Origin: Streptomyces sp. CoH27
GTDB taxonomy: Bacteria > Actinomycetota > Actinomycetes > Streptomycetales > Streptomycetaceae
Assembly (NCBI RefSeq): GCF_020181035.1
Contig: NZ_JAIQYY010000025.1
Location: forward strand, 85,602-133,722
DNA length: 48,121 nt
Reading direction: 5' to 3'
Below the pieces are notes generated by a model. That model was given only the letters and a program-made list of their open reading frames with translations, had not been told where the DNA came from and did not search any database. This document shows, in pieces, positions 1 to 8,466 of the stretch (position 1 is its first letter; every line of letters begins with the position of its first letter). The position numbers and the translations under genes were made by a program.

Positions 1-1938
1 CGCGAGCGACTTGCGCACCTGGTTACGGTCCGTGGTGTACCAGAAGTCCGGCAGTGACGCCTTCAGATAGCCGCCGTAGCGCGCGGTGGCCAGCCGCTGG
101 TCCAGTACGGCGACCACGCCCCGGTCCCCTGACGCACGGACGAGGCGGCCCGCGCCCTGGGCCATGAGCAGGGCCGCGTGGGTGGCGGCAACCGCCATGA
201 AGCCGTTGCCGCCCGCCTCCTCGACCGCCTTCTGCCGGGCGCTCATCAGCGGGTCGTCGGGGCGCGGGAACGGGATCTTGTCCATGACGACCAGCTGGCA
301 GCTGGGCCCCGGGACGTCGACGCCCTGCCACAGCGAGAGCGTGCCGAAGAGGCATGTCCTGGGGTCGGCCGCGAAGTTCTTGATCAGCTCACCGAGGGTC
401 TCCTCGCCCTGGAGCAGGATCGGGAACTCCGGAATCCGCGAGCGCAGCTCCTCCGCGGCGAGCTGGGCGGCCCGCATCGAGGAGAACAGACCCAGTGTGC
501 GACCGCCGGCCGCCTGGATGAGTTCGGTCAGCTCGTCGAGCATGTCCGAGCGCTCGCCGTCCCGCGCCGGGCGCGAGAGGTGCTTGGCGACGTAGAGGAT
601 GCCCTGCTTGCGGTAGTCGAAGGGTGAGCCGACGTCGACGCCCTTCCACTTGGGCAGGTCCTCGCCCTCCGCACCCTCGGGGCCCAGCCCCAGGGAGGCG
701 CCGACCCCGTTGAAGTCGCCGCCCAGTTTCAGGGTGGCGGAGGTGAGGACGACCGCGCGGTCCGCGAAGAGCTTCTCCCTGAGCAGGCCCGAGACCGACA
801 TGGGGGCGATCCGCAGGGACGCGCCGAAGCGGTCGTGCCGCTCGTACCAGACGACGTCCCACTCCGAGCCGTTCAGGACGCGCTCCGCCACGTCGTGCAC
901 CGTCTCCACCGAGGCCAGCGCCTGCTTGCGGACCGCGTCCTCGTCCTGCACCGACTTGTCGCGCGTCGCGCCGATCGCGGAGATGACCGTGCGGGCCGCG
1001 TCCCGCAGCGCCATCAGGGCGTACCCGAGGTCCTCCGGGATCTCCTCCAGACGGCCCGGCAGGGCCAGCTCCATCAGCCGCTCGAAGCCCTCGGCGGCGG
1101 TCTGGAGCTGATCGGCGGCCTTCTCGTTGACGAGCTTGGCTGCGCGGCGCACGGCGCGGTTGACCTGGCCCGAGGTGAGCTCGCCGGTGGCGACGCCGGT
1201 GACCCTGGAGACGAGCTCATGGGCCTCGTCCACGATCAGCACCTCGTGCTGAGGCAGGACCGGGGCACCCTCGATGGCATCGATGGCGAGCAGGGCGTGG
1301 TTCGTGACGACGACTTCGGCGAGCTTGGCACGCTCGCGGGCCATCTCCGCGAAGCACTCGGCGCCGTAGGCGCACTTCGTCGCGCCCAGGCACTCCCGCG
1401 AGGACACCGACACCTGCGCCCAGGCGCGGTCCGAGACACCCGGGGTGAGATCGTCCCGGTCGCCGTTCTCGGTCTCGTCCGCCCAGTCACGCAGCCGCAG
1501 CAGGTCCTGGCCCAGCTTGCTGGTGGGCGCGGCGGCCTCGAACTGGTCGAAGAGACCGTCCTCCTCGTCCTGCGGCATGCCCTCGTTCAGCCGGTGCAGG
1601 CACAGATAGTTCGACCGGCCCTTCAGCATCGCGAACTCCGGGCGGCGGCGCAGCAGCGGGTGCAGGGCGTCCACCGTGCGCGGCAGGTCGCGTTCCACGA
1701 GCTGGCGCTGCAGTGCCAGCGTGGCCGTCGCCACGACCACTCTCTCCCCGTGCGCGAGCGCGGGCACGAGATAGCCCAGCGACTTTCCGGTGCCGGTGCC
1801 GGCCTGGACCAGCAGGTGGGATCCGTCATCGATCGCCTCGGCGACCGATTCGGCCATGGTCACCTGGCCGGGGCGCTCCGTGCCGCCGACAGCGGTGACA
1901 GCGGCATGCAGGAGTTCGGGGAGTGAGGGCTTCGTCAT
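1..1938 (-). CDS. dinG: DinG/XPD-like ATP-dependent DNA helicase (3' end cut by window)
   Basis: Superfamily 2 helicase of the DinG/Rad3 type, predicted to unwind DNA 5' to 3' during repair. The 646 codons visible start at an ATG (1936-1938) and run off the left edge. A Walker A motif AGTGTGKS lies at residues 46-53 and a DEAH box in IVDEAHELVSR. A set of cysteines (one in NYLCLHR, three in SRECLGATKCAYGAECF) fits the 4Fe-4S cluster domain of this family. Later motifs include VLTSATL, LFSSMRAAQ and QGAGRLVRASGD (motif VI). DinG is an SOS gene in E. coli, but I see no LexA-type GAAC-N4-GTTC box upstream (1939-2152). It is followed upstream by the siderophore genes on the same strand, with a 214-bp gap, so it probably has its own promoter. 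Confidence 0.93.
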   Translation of the reverse strand, partial: MTKPSLPELLHAAVTAVGGTERPGQVTMAESVAEAIDDGSHLLVQAGTGTGKSLGYLVPALAHGERVVVATATLALQRQLVERDLPRTVDALHPLLRRRPEFAMLKGRSNYLCLHRLNEGMPQDEEDGLFDQFEAAAPTSKLGQDLLRLRDWADETENGDRDDLTPGVSDRAWAQVSVSSRECLGATKCAYGAECFAEMARERAKLAEVVVTNHALLAIDAIEGAPVLPQHEVLIVDEAHELVSRVTGVATGELTSGQVNRAVRRAAKLVNEKAADQLQTAAEGFERLMELALPGRLEEIPEDLGYALMALRDAARTVISAIGATRDKSVQDEDAVRKQALASVETVHDVAERVLNGSEWDVVWYERHDRFGASLRIAPMSVSGLLREKLFADRAVVLTSATLKLGGDFNGVGASLGLGPEGAEGEDLPKWKGVDVGSPFDYRKQGILYVAKHLSRPARDGERSDMLDELTELIQAAGGRTLGLFSSMRAAQLAAEELRSRIPEFPILLQGEETLGELIKNFAADPRTCLFGTLSLWQGVDVPGPSCQLVVMDKIPFPRPDDPLMSARQKAVEEAGGNGFMAVAATHAALLMAQGAGRLVRASGDRGVVAVLDQRLATARYGGYLKASLPDFWYTTDRNQVRKSLA

Positions 1939-2152
1939 AGCCCGACCACCCTACGGCCCGGCACCGACAAACGAGCGGTCAAGGCGGGAACGGGGGGCGG
2001 GGTCACGGCCTGGCTCCTGGTGGGACGGGAGGAAGAGGGGCGGAGGCAGCGGACGATTCTTGGGTTTCTCGGCCGCCGCGGAATTTTCTGACCGAGCGGG
2101 AACCTCGCCGGAACGGGAGACGTTCAATCTGTGAACGCTCGGTCACTCAGCG

Positions 2153-2932
2153 CTACAGAACATCGCGCAGGACTCGGTCCCGGATCATGAGGGCGGCCCG
2201 CTTGCCGGGCAGATCCACCTCGGCGACGAACCGGAATCCAGCGCTCAGGAAAGCCGCGACAGAGGGGGTGTTGTGAAGATCGGGTTCCGCTACGACGCGG
2301 GCGCATGCCGGGCGCCGATCGAGGATGAGGTCGGCGACGGCTCGGAGCAGGGCGGATCCGAGCCCCCGCCCGCGATCCGCGGCCCCACCGACGAGGAGAT
2401 GGATCCCGGTGTCGTGCGGACGGGCCGGATAGTGGCGGGCGAGTGGATCCAGGTCCGCCCGGTAGATCTCCCAGTAGCTCATCGGTGTGCCGTCCAGTAC
2501 ACCGAGACACGGCACGCTCCGCCCGTCGCCGTCGAGTTGGGCCCGTAGGTGCTCCTCGGTCCGGCTCTGGGACCCGGCCAGCTCCCAGGACCGGGCGACC
2601 TCGGGGTCGTTCATCCAGCGGTGTACGAGGGGCAGGTCGTCGTCGATACGCACCGGCACAAGGTGGAAGAAGCCGACGGGGGTGACGACCGGCCCCCACG
2701 TGGGAAGCCGGTCGAGAAGGCAGGCAGTCCCCGCGACGAAACGGGCAAGGAAGTCGGCGGGCAGGTGCAGGTCGAGGGTGTCCTCCACGTCCTCGTCGTC
2801 GGCCTCGATGGTGAACCCGGTGAATGGCGTGTCTCGGCTGCCGGCGCCGTCCGCTGGGGGGTCGGGGTGGGCAGGGACGCCCGGGTGAACGCGGGCGGGG
2901 CTGTTGCCGGCGGTCGCGTCGGTGGGAGGCAC
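2153..2932 (-). CDS. IucB/RhbD-like GNAT N-acyltransferase of siderophore locus
   Basis: GNAT-fold acyltransferase of the siderophore type (Acetyltransf_8 family), expected to acylate an amine or hydroxylamine of a siderophore precursor with an acyl-CoA. The 259-residue protein has about 95 residues of low-complexity and acidic N-terminus, then the catalytic domain: MNDPEVARSWELAG, SYWEIYRAD, DTGIHLLVG and the CoA-binding loop RGRGLGSALLRA. The GTG start is supported by an AGGAG ribosome site 7 nt upstream. It is the last gene of a three-gene minus-strand set behind an IucA/IucC synthetase (69-bp gap) and a class III aminotransferase, which is the main reason for assigning it to siderophore assembly. 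The acyl donor is unknown. No N-hydroxylase gene is near, so the usual N-hydroxylated substrate is not assured. Confidence 0.85.
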   Translation of the reverse strand: MPPTDATAGNSPARVHPGVPAHPDPPADGAGSRDTPFTGFTIEADDEDVEDTLDLHLPADFLARFVAGTACLLDRLPTWGPVVTPVGFFHLVPVRIDDDLPLVHRWMNDPEVARSWELAGSQSRTEEHLRAQLDGDGRSVPCLGVLDGTPMSYWEIYRADLDPLARHYPARPHDTGIHLLVGGAADRGRGLGSALLRAVADLILDRRPACARVVAEPDLHNTPSVAAFLSAGFRFVAEVDLPGKRAALMIRDRVLRDVL

Positions 2933-3001
2933 GGTGCGCTCCTCTCAGGAGGCGAGGTGGGTCGTGGTCCTCGGGAAATGCGGTCGGGCGGTGCGGATTG
3001 C

Positions 3002-4948
3002 TCAGGAATGAAGGGGGTTGGTGATCGTGACGTAGACGGACTGGGTGTCGACCGGGCCGACGAGTTCGTCCAGGCCGTGCAGCCGGGTCAGCAGGTTGGC
3101 CTTGCAGCGCAGGACGGGTGAGTCGAGCAGGCGGCGGGGCAGGGACGTGCGCAGTGGGGCGGGCCCCGAGGCGAGGTCCGTGAGGAAGCGGCGGAAAGCG
3201 GCGAGGAGCAGGCGTTCGTCGGCAAGGCGCTGGGAGCCGAAGGCGCCGATCAGCCCCAGCACGTTGTTGACGGCGAGGTAGTAGACGAAGCGCTCGTCGG
3301 TGACCTCGTCGGAGACGAAGGTGTCGCTGCGCTCACCGATGCCGGGCAGCCGGGTGTCCAGTTCGGCCCGCCGGGACTCGCGGAAGTAGTAGCCCTGGTT
3401 GTCGCGGTAGCGGCCACCGGCCGGCCAGCCGTCGCGGTCGAGCAGGAGCAGGGTGTTCTGCTGATGGGCTTCGAGGGCGATGCCGGCCTCTCCGTCCAGC
3501 CAGAGCACGGGCCGGACGACCTGCTCCAGGTAGCGCAGGAACCACTCCGCGGCAACGGCTCCCATGGGTCGGCCGGTACGAGCGGCCAGCCGTGCCACGA
3601 GCTGGGCCAGCCGGGATCCCATCGGCCAGGTGGCTCGCGGCGCGGAAGGGGTGTCGCCGGGCTCGGCGAGGGGTCGGGGCGAGACGAGCCCGGCGACGCA
3701 GCCGACGTCGTCGGCCGGGGCGAACGGATTGTGCCGGATCAGCACGTCGAGTCCGGGCACGGGACGGCCGTCCGGGTCGTCGGCGGCCAGCCAGGCCGGG
3801 TCACGGACGATGTCGAAGCCCGGGTGATCCGCCAGCCACTGCCGGGACAGGCCGGTGCGCAGCAGCCGGTGCACCTCGACTCCGCGGTGGAGCTCCTTGC
3901 GCAGGTGCTCGCGGCGGGAGTTGGTGATGCGCAGGCCCAGCGACAGCTTGAGCATCGCGGGGGCGCCGGATCGGTGGACCGTACGTACGGAGGAGGTGGG
4001 GTGCCAGGCGGCGCCGTAGGCGCCGAGGTCGCGGAGGAGGCCGGAGTCCAGCAGGGCGGCGACGGGTGCGCGGTGGCGCAGCTCGCGGGCCTGCCACGGG
4101 TGCAGCGGCAGCGCGGCGTATCCGTCGGGCAGGGGAAGTCCGGGGCCGGCCAGGCGCCGGGTGAGGTGGTCGGCGGGGACGGGGCGGCCGCGCTCGGTCC
4201 ATGCCGAGTCGGTGGCGAGCAGAGAGGGGGAGACAGCCATCCAGTGCAGCGGGAAGGAGCCGTGCACTTCGGGTGAGTACAGGGCGGCTTCGGACTCGCT
4301 CAGGCCTTCGCGGCTCTTGGGGGTCGGGTGCAGGGGGTGCCCGAGGAGGAGGGCCTGCTCGGCGCCGAGGAAGAGATCGGGGACCTCGGTGGGGTGTTCC
4401 CGGCGGGCGCGGATGAAGGTCGCGGTGCGGCGCAGGGAGTCGGCGACCCTGGCCACGAGGTCGCCGTCGTCGCCGCGGCCGCTCGCGGCGCGGGCTGGGG
4501 CAGCGGGCGGGGCGGCGGGCGTCTCCCGGGTGAGCAGCGCGGCCAGCGTGACGGCGTCGAGAGGAGGGGCGGAATCGGGTGCGTGAGTGAGGCGGGGCGG
4601 GCCGAAGCGGTGCCAGCCCGTCGGGGACCAGTAGCGGACCGGTACGAGGAGGGAGGTGCCGCTGGCGGGAAGCGGAAGGCGGAGGGTGCCGCTCGTGGGT
4701 GCCGCGAGGTCGCTCTCGCGCACCCAGCACCGCAGCAGGTTCTCCGTGGCAGCGCACTGGGCCGCGGTGCGCGGGTCGGGGTCCTCCAGCAGGTCGGCGC
4801 CGGGCTCCGTCACCCGGGTGAGGTCCGCGGTGCGCCGCTTCTGCTGGGGAACCGACTCGGCGAGCGGGACGGACGAGGGCGGGGTGCCGGAGTCTCCCTG
4901 TTCTTCGGGAGAACCGGAGCTGCCGTCGGGAGTGGGGGTGGCGTTCAT
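3002..4948 (-). CDS. IucA/IucC-family NRPS-independent siderophore synthetase
   Basis: ATP-dependent synthetase that joins a carboxylic acid such as citrate to amines or alcohols in NRPS-independent siderophore assembly. The 648-residue protein has an N-terminal low-complexity stretch of about 45 residues, then family motifs in order: GHPLHPTPKSREGLS, LHPWQARELR, SSVRTVH, KLSLGLRITNSRREH, IRHNPFAP, EAHQQNTLLLLD and the RYRDNQGYYF region, with the C-terminal FhuF-like iron-reductase segment. The frame is open to 5317, but that would overlap the aminotransferase gene. The ATG at 4948 has a GAGGAA site 5 nt upstream and gives a normal length. A 172-bp gap separates it from the aminotransferase. 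The subtype and the acid and amine substrates cannot be read from sequence alone. Confidence 0.93.
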   Translation of the reverse strand: MNATPTPDGSSGSPEEQGDSGTPPSSVPLAESVPQQKRRTADLTRVTEPGADLLEDPDPRTAAQCAATENLLRCWVRESDLAAPTSGTLRLPLPASGTSLLVPVRYWSPTGWHRFGPPRLTHAPDSAPPLDAVTLAALLTRETPAAPPAAPARAASGRGDDGDLVARVADSLRRTATFIRARREHPTEVPDLFLGAEQALLLGHPLHPTPKSREGLSESEAALYSPEVHGSFPLHWMAVSPSLLATDSAWTERGRPVPADHLTRRLAGPGLPLPDGYAALPLHPWQARELRHRAPVAALLDSGLLRDLGAYGAAWHPTSSVRTVHRSGAPAMLKLSLGLRITNSRREHLRKELHRGVEVHRLLRTGLSRQWLADHPGFDIVRDPAWLAADDPDGRPVPGLDVLIRHNPFAPADDVGCVAGLVSPRPLAEPGDTPSAPRATWPMGSRLAQLVARLAARTGRPMGAVAAEWFLRYLEQVVRPVLWLDGEAGIALEAHQQNTLLLLDRDGWPAGGRYRDNQGYYFRESRRAELDTRLPGIGERSDTFVSDEVTDERFVYYLAVNNVLGLIGAFGSQRLADERLLLAAFRRFLTDLASGPAPLRTSLPRRLLDSPVLRCKANLLTRLHGLDELVGPVDTQSVYVTITNPLHS

Positions 4949-5120
4949 GACGGTTCCTCGGGGCCGGCTGGTGGGTGCGGGGCTCGTGCTGTCGCCCGGT
5001 GGGCGTTCCCTGGTGGCCTGCGGTGGCCGTGGGCGGCGCAGTGGCTCGCGGCGCCGGGGACTCGCGGTGACGAGGGCCTGCGGCAGGGAGGGGAGGGACC
5101 GGACGGTGGCGGTGCGGGGC

Positions 5121-6686
5121 TCAGCCGGCGCGCTGGGCAGGTCCGTGCCGCCGGCCGTGCTGGGGGCCGCACTGCGGACCTTGCTGGGAGTCGCGCTGCG
5201 GACCGCGCTGGGAGTCCTTCTGTGGGGAGTGCTGGGGGCCGTGCTTCTCGTGGCGGCGGGCCACTGCCGCGACCGCATCCGCCAGGCGGTCCAGCACGGC
5301 CGCAGCCTGCTCGTCACTGATCGTCAGCGGGGGCAGCAGCCGGACCACGGACGTGTGCCGGCCGCCGAGTTCGACGATCAACCCGCGCTGGAGACACTCG
5401 CGTTGCACGGCTGCGGCGAGTTCGGGAGCCGCCGGGCGCGGGGTGCGGGCGGGTGCCGGAGCGACGGTCCCGTGGGCGTGGTCACCGGGCGCGGCGCTGT
5501 CGCCGGCACCGTCGCCGTCGCCGCCCGGGGGCACCGGCTCGCCGTCCGGGTGGACCAGCTCGACCCCGATCATCAGTCCGCGTCCCCGTACCTCACCGAC
5601 ACAGGCGAACTGGGCGGAGAGTTCGGCGAGTTGGGTGAGCATGCGGGAGCCGAGGGTGGCGGCTCGGGCGGCGAGGCCGTTCTCGCGGACGTGAGCGAGC
5701 GTGGCGGTGCCCGCGGCCATGGCGAGCTGGTTGCCGCGGAAGGTGCCCGCGTGGGCGCCGGGCTGCCAGACGTCGAGGACGTCGCGGTAGACGATCACGG
5801 CCAGCGGAAGGCTGCCACCGATGGCCTTGGACAGGACCATGACGTCGGGGGTGATACCGCTGTGGCCGACGGCCCAGAAGGCGCCGGTCCGGCCGACTCC
5901 GGTCTGGATCTCGTCGGCGATCAGCGGGATGGAGCGGTCGGCCGTGAGCCGGCGCATACGGCGCAGCCAGTCGTCCGGTCCGGGGATCACCCCGCCCTCG
6001 CCCTGCACGGGTTCGAGGATCATGCCGGCGGGCAGCGGTACGCCGGACTTGGGGTCGTCGAGGAGGGACTCGGTCCAGCGGGCGGCGAGTTCGGCGCCGT
6101 AGGGGCCGCCGACGCCGAAGGGGCAGCGGTAGTCCTGCGGGTAGGGCAGGCGGGCGACCTGGATGTCGCGGGCGCCGCCGGAGACGGCCAGGGCGCCGGC
6201 GGTCATGCCGTGATAGGCGCCGGTGAAGGCGAGGATGCCGGTGCGGCCGGTCGCGGCCCGGACCAGCTTCAGCGCGGCCTCGACCGCGTCGGTGCCGGCC
6301 GGTCCGCAGAACTGGACGCGGGCCCGGTCCGCGAGGCCGGGAGGGAGGGTGCGGAAGAGCTCGGTGATGAAGGCGTCCTTGACGGGAGTCGCCAGGTCCA
6401 GGACGGAGAGGGGGGCGCCGGAGTCCAGGACCCTGCGGATGGCCTCCAGCACGACCGGGTGGTTGTGGCCGAGGGCGAGGGTGCCGGCGCCGGAAAGGCA
6501 GTCCAGGTAGCGGCGACCGTCGGCGCCCTCGATGGTGAGCCCGCGCGCCCGGACCGGGACGATGGGCAGCGCCCTGGCATACGTGCGGGCGGAGGACTCC
6601 CGCGCCGACTGGCGTCTGAGGATCCCCTCGTGCACACCACGCGCTTCCCCGGGCGCACCCCCAGCCACCGACTCCGTAACGGCCAC
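5121..6686 (-). CDS. Class III PLP aminotransferase, diaminobutyrate-2-oxoglutarate type
   Basis: Predicted to transfer an amino group between glutamate and aspartate semialdehyde, giving L-2,4-diaminobutyrate, the usual amine precursor in RhbA/Dat-type siderophore loci. The 521-residue protein shows the fold-type I motifs CGPAGTDAVEAALKLVR, TGAYHGMTAGALAVSG, LIADEIQTGVGRTG and the PLP-lysine segment VLSKAIGGSLPL, then TFRGNQLAMAAG. The GTG start at 6686 has a GGGGAGGA site upstream. It differs from a plain family member in two places: a Gly/Asp/Ala/Pro-rich insert near residues 385-420, and a C-terminal tail of about 40 residues made of Gly-Pro-Gln-Asp/His-Ser repeats encoded by imperfect tandem repeats. 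It is first in the siderophore set. No iron-box (DmdR/IdeR-type) sequence is obvious upstream. Confidence 0.88.
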   Translation of the reverse strand: MAVTESVAGGAPGEARGVHEGILRRQSARESSARTYARALPIVPVRARGLTIEGADGRRYLDCLSGAGTLALGHNHPVVLEAIRRVLDSGAPLSVLDLATPVKDAFITELFRTLPPGLADRARVQFCGPAGTDAVEAALKLVRAATGRTGILAFTGAYHGMTAGALAVSGGARDIQVARLPYPQDYRCPFGVGGPYGAELAARWTESLLDDPKSGVPLPAGMILEPVQGEGGVIPGPDDWLRRMRRLTADRSIPLIADEIQTGVGRTGAFWAVGHSGITPDVMVLSKAIGGSLPLAVIVYRDVLDVWQPGAHAGTFRGNQLAMAAGTATLAHVRENGLAARAATLGSRMLTQLAELSAQFACVGEVRGRGLMIGVELVHPDGEPVPPGGDGDGAGDSAAPGDHAHGTVAPAPARTPRPAAPELAAAVQRECLQRGLIVELGGRHTSVVRLLPPLTISDEQAAAVLDRLADAVAAVARRHEKHGPQHSPQKDSQRGPQRDSQQGPQCGPQHGRRHGPAQRAG

Positions 6687-7070
6687 GGCTCGCTGTCCTC
6701 CCCGCTGTTCAGAGGCGAGTTGATCCGCGGGGACCGAAGACAGGCAGCTGGCCCCCCACCGCTACAACCGCGGACCGCCCGGCGGGTTACGGGTCAAGGG
6801 CAGAAGATTGCCATGTGAGCGGGAAACGTCGGGGGGTTCGGCGACCGGGCGGGGTGAGTGGCTGTCACATCGGTACGCCCACCGAGGATCGGCCAGGTCA
6901 GACGGCTGTAGCCGAACCGTTGCCGTTCCATCGGAAGACCCCCACAGCGAGGGCATAGTGTGGGACGCCGTTCCAAGAACGCCGTGAGACCGGCATGAAC
7001 TCCTCATGAGTTCGGCGTCGGTGGCACGGCACAAGCGCCGAGTTCCTTCAGCACAGGGGGAGTCAAGAGC
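6687..7070. promoter_or_regulatory. Divergent promoter region with inverted repeat GAACTC-N5-GAGTTC
   Basis: This 384-bp gap separates the siderophore aminotransferase (minus) from the secreted protease (plus), so it should hold both promoters. A 6-bp inverted repeat GAACTC (6997-7002) and GAGTTC (7008-7013) with a 5-nt spacer lies 58 nt before the protease start and is a possible operator. The stretch GGGGGAG before 7071 is the protease ribosome site. I found no iron-box sequence and no convincing small gene. Confidence 0.4.
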
Positions 7071-8288
7071 ATGCGATCCATACGGCCGTCGTTCACCGTT
7101 CGGCGAGGGAGGGGCACCCGCCGCACCTCCAGCTCGCTCGCGGCGGTCGCCCTCGTCTCGGCGCTGGCGATGACCGCCACCGCCTGCAACGGCGACGACA
7201 ACGCCGACAGCAAGCCGTCCGCCTCCGCGGCCGCGGCCGGCGACGGCAAGATCAGGATCCCGGACGACCTGAAGCAGAAGCTGAAGGAGCACGGGATCGA
7301 TATCGACAAGTGGAAGAACGGCGCCTGGAAGAACTGGAACAAGCAGGACTGGCTGCGCGAGGCCAACGACTTCGTCAACCCGATCATCAAGGGTCTGTGG
7401 GACCCGGACCGGATGCGTCACGCCAACGACCCGACCAAGGGCGTCAACGACAACGACATCTCCGGCGACCAGGGCGTGACGGACCCCACCCCGCAGCCGG
7501 TGAAGGCGCAGGCGGTGGCGGCGCCGTACCACGTGAACGCGGCCACGTCGGGCAAGGTGTTCTTCGACTCCCCCGAGGGCCACATGGTGTGCTCGGGCAC
7601 GGTCGTGGAGGACCCCGCACACCCGGGCAAGTCCAACCTGGTCTGGACGGCGGGTCACTGTGTGCACGCCGGCAAGAACGGCGGCTGGTACCGCAACATG
7701 GCCTTCGTGCCGTCGTACAACAACTCCGCCAAGTCGCTCGACCAGCTGCAGAGCGCCAGCAAGTCCCAGATCGCGCCCTTCGGCGTCTGGTGGGCCGACG
7801 CCGCACAGACCTCGCAGCAGTGGATCGACAACGGCGGTGAGACCGGCGGCTCGGGTGCCTCGTACGACTACGCGGTGATCCATGTGACGCCGGAGCAGGG
7901 CAACGGCGGCAAGTCGCTGGAGGAGACGGTCGGCGGGGCGCTGCCGGTGAACTTCAACGCCCCGGCGGTGCCGAAGGTGAGCCGCATCACCGCGTCCGGG
8001 TACCCGGAGGCGGCTCCGTTCGACGGGCAGCTGCTCTACCAGTGCACGGACAAGCCGGGCCGGCTGTCCATCCAGAAGTCCGACCCGACGATGTACCGGA
8101 TCGGCTGCACGATGACCGCCGGCTCCTCCGGAGGGGGCTGGGTGGAGACCGGTGCGGACGGCAAGCCCGCGCTGGTTTCCAACACGTCGATCGGTCCGGT
8201 GTCGTCGGGCTGGCTGGCCGGGCCGCGGTTCGGTGATGTGGCCAAGGGTGTGTATCAGTCCGTCAGCAAGAAGTTCGCTGGGCAGTAA
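7071..8288 (+). CDS. Secreted lipoprotein serine protease, V8/trypsin fold
   Basis: Chymotrypsin-fold serine peptidase exported and probably lipid-anchored on the outside of the membrane. The 405-residue precursor has a basic n-region, a hydrophobic core and a lipobox ending in Cys39 (ALAMTATAC). A charged, Lys/Trp-rich region (residues 60-115) precedes the protease domain. The triad is readable: His196 in WTAGHC, Asp266 in YDYAVIHV, Ser353 in GSSGGGW, with cysteines at 174/197 and 325/346 placed to form disulfides. The family resembles V8-like glutamyl endopeptidases of streptomycetes. The start has a GGGGGAG ribosome site. It stands alone on the plus strand and is closed by the hairpin at 8417-8452. 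The natural substrate is unknown. Confidence 0.9.
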   Translation: MRSIRPSFTVRRGRGTRRTSSSLAAVALVSALAMTATACNGDDNADSKPSASAAAAGDGKIRIPDDLKQKLKEHGIDIDKWKNGAWKNWNKQDWLREANDFVNPIIKGLWDPDRMRHANDPTKGVNDNDISGDQGVTDPTPQPVKAQAVAAPYHVNAATSGKVFFDSPEGHMVCSGTVVEDPAHPGKSNLVWTAGHCVHAGKNGGWYRNMAFVPSYNNSAKSLDQLQSASKSQIAPFGVWWADAAQTSQQWIDNGGETGGSGASYDYAVIHVTPEQGNGGKSLEETVGGALPVNFNAPAVPKVSRITASGYPEAAPFDGQLLYQCTDKPGRLSIQKSDPTMYRIGCTMTAGSSGGGWVETGADGKPALVSNTSIGPVSSGWLAGPRFGDVAKGVYQSVSKKFAGQ

Positions 8289-8416
8289 GGGGGGTCGCGT
8301 CACCTTCTCGTCCGCCTGACGACGGCGCGTGGGCGGCTGACCGCCTGTCATCGGCAGTTCCCGCCCGCGCGGCGGAGCCGCATATCGATACAGCCCGCGG
8401 CCCTTACGGGACGCTG

Positions 8417-8452
8417 AAAGGCCCGCTCCCCTTCACCAGGGAGCGGGCCTTT
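8417..8452. terminator. Bidirectional terminator hairpin
   Basis: Perfect 14-bp stem: AAAGGCCCGCTCCC at 8417-8430 pairs with 8439-8452, with an 8-nt loop. The stem begins with A's and ends with T's, so it can act in both directions. It lies between the plus-strand protease and the minus-strand hflX, which converge here. Confidence 0.9.
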
Positions 8453-8466
8453 CGTTCCGTCACGGG

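Noticed and set aside
4949..5317. Upstream extension of the IucA/IucC gene
   Set aside because: It would overlap the aminotransferase gene and adds low-complexity residues; the ATG at 4948 has a good ribosome site.
4656..6818. 720-codon open frame on the plus strand
   Set aside because: Antisense to the siderophore aminotransferase and part of the synthetase; Gly/Ala/Val-rich without motifs.
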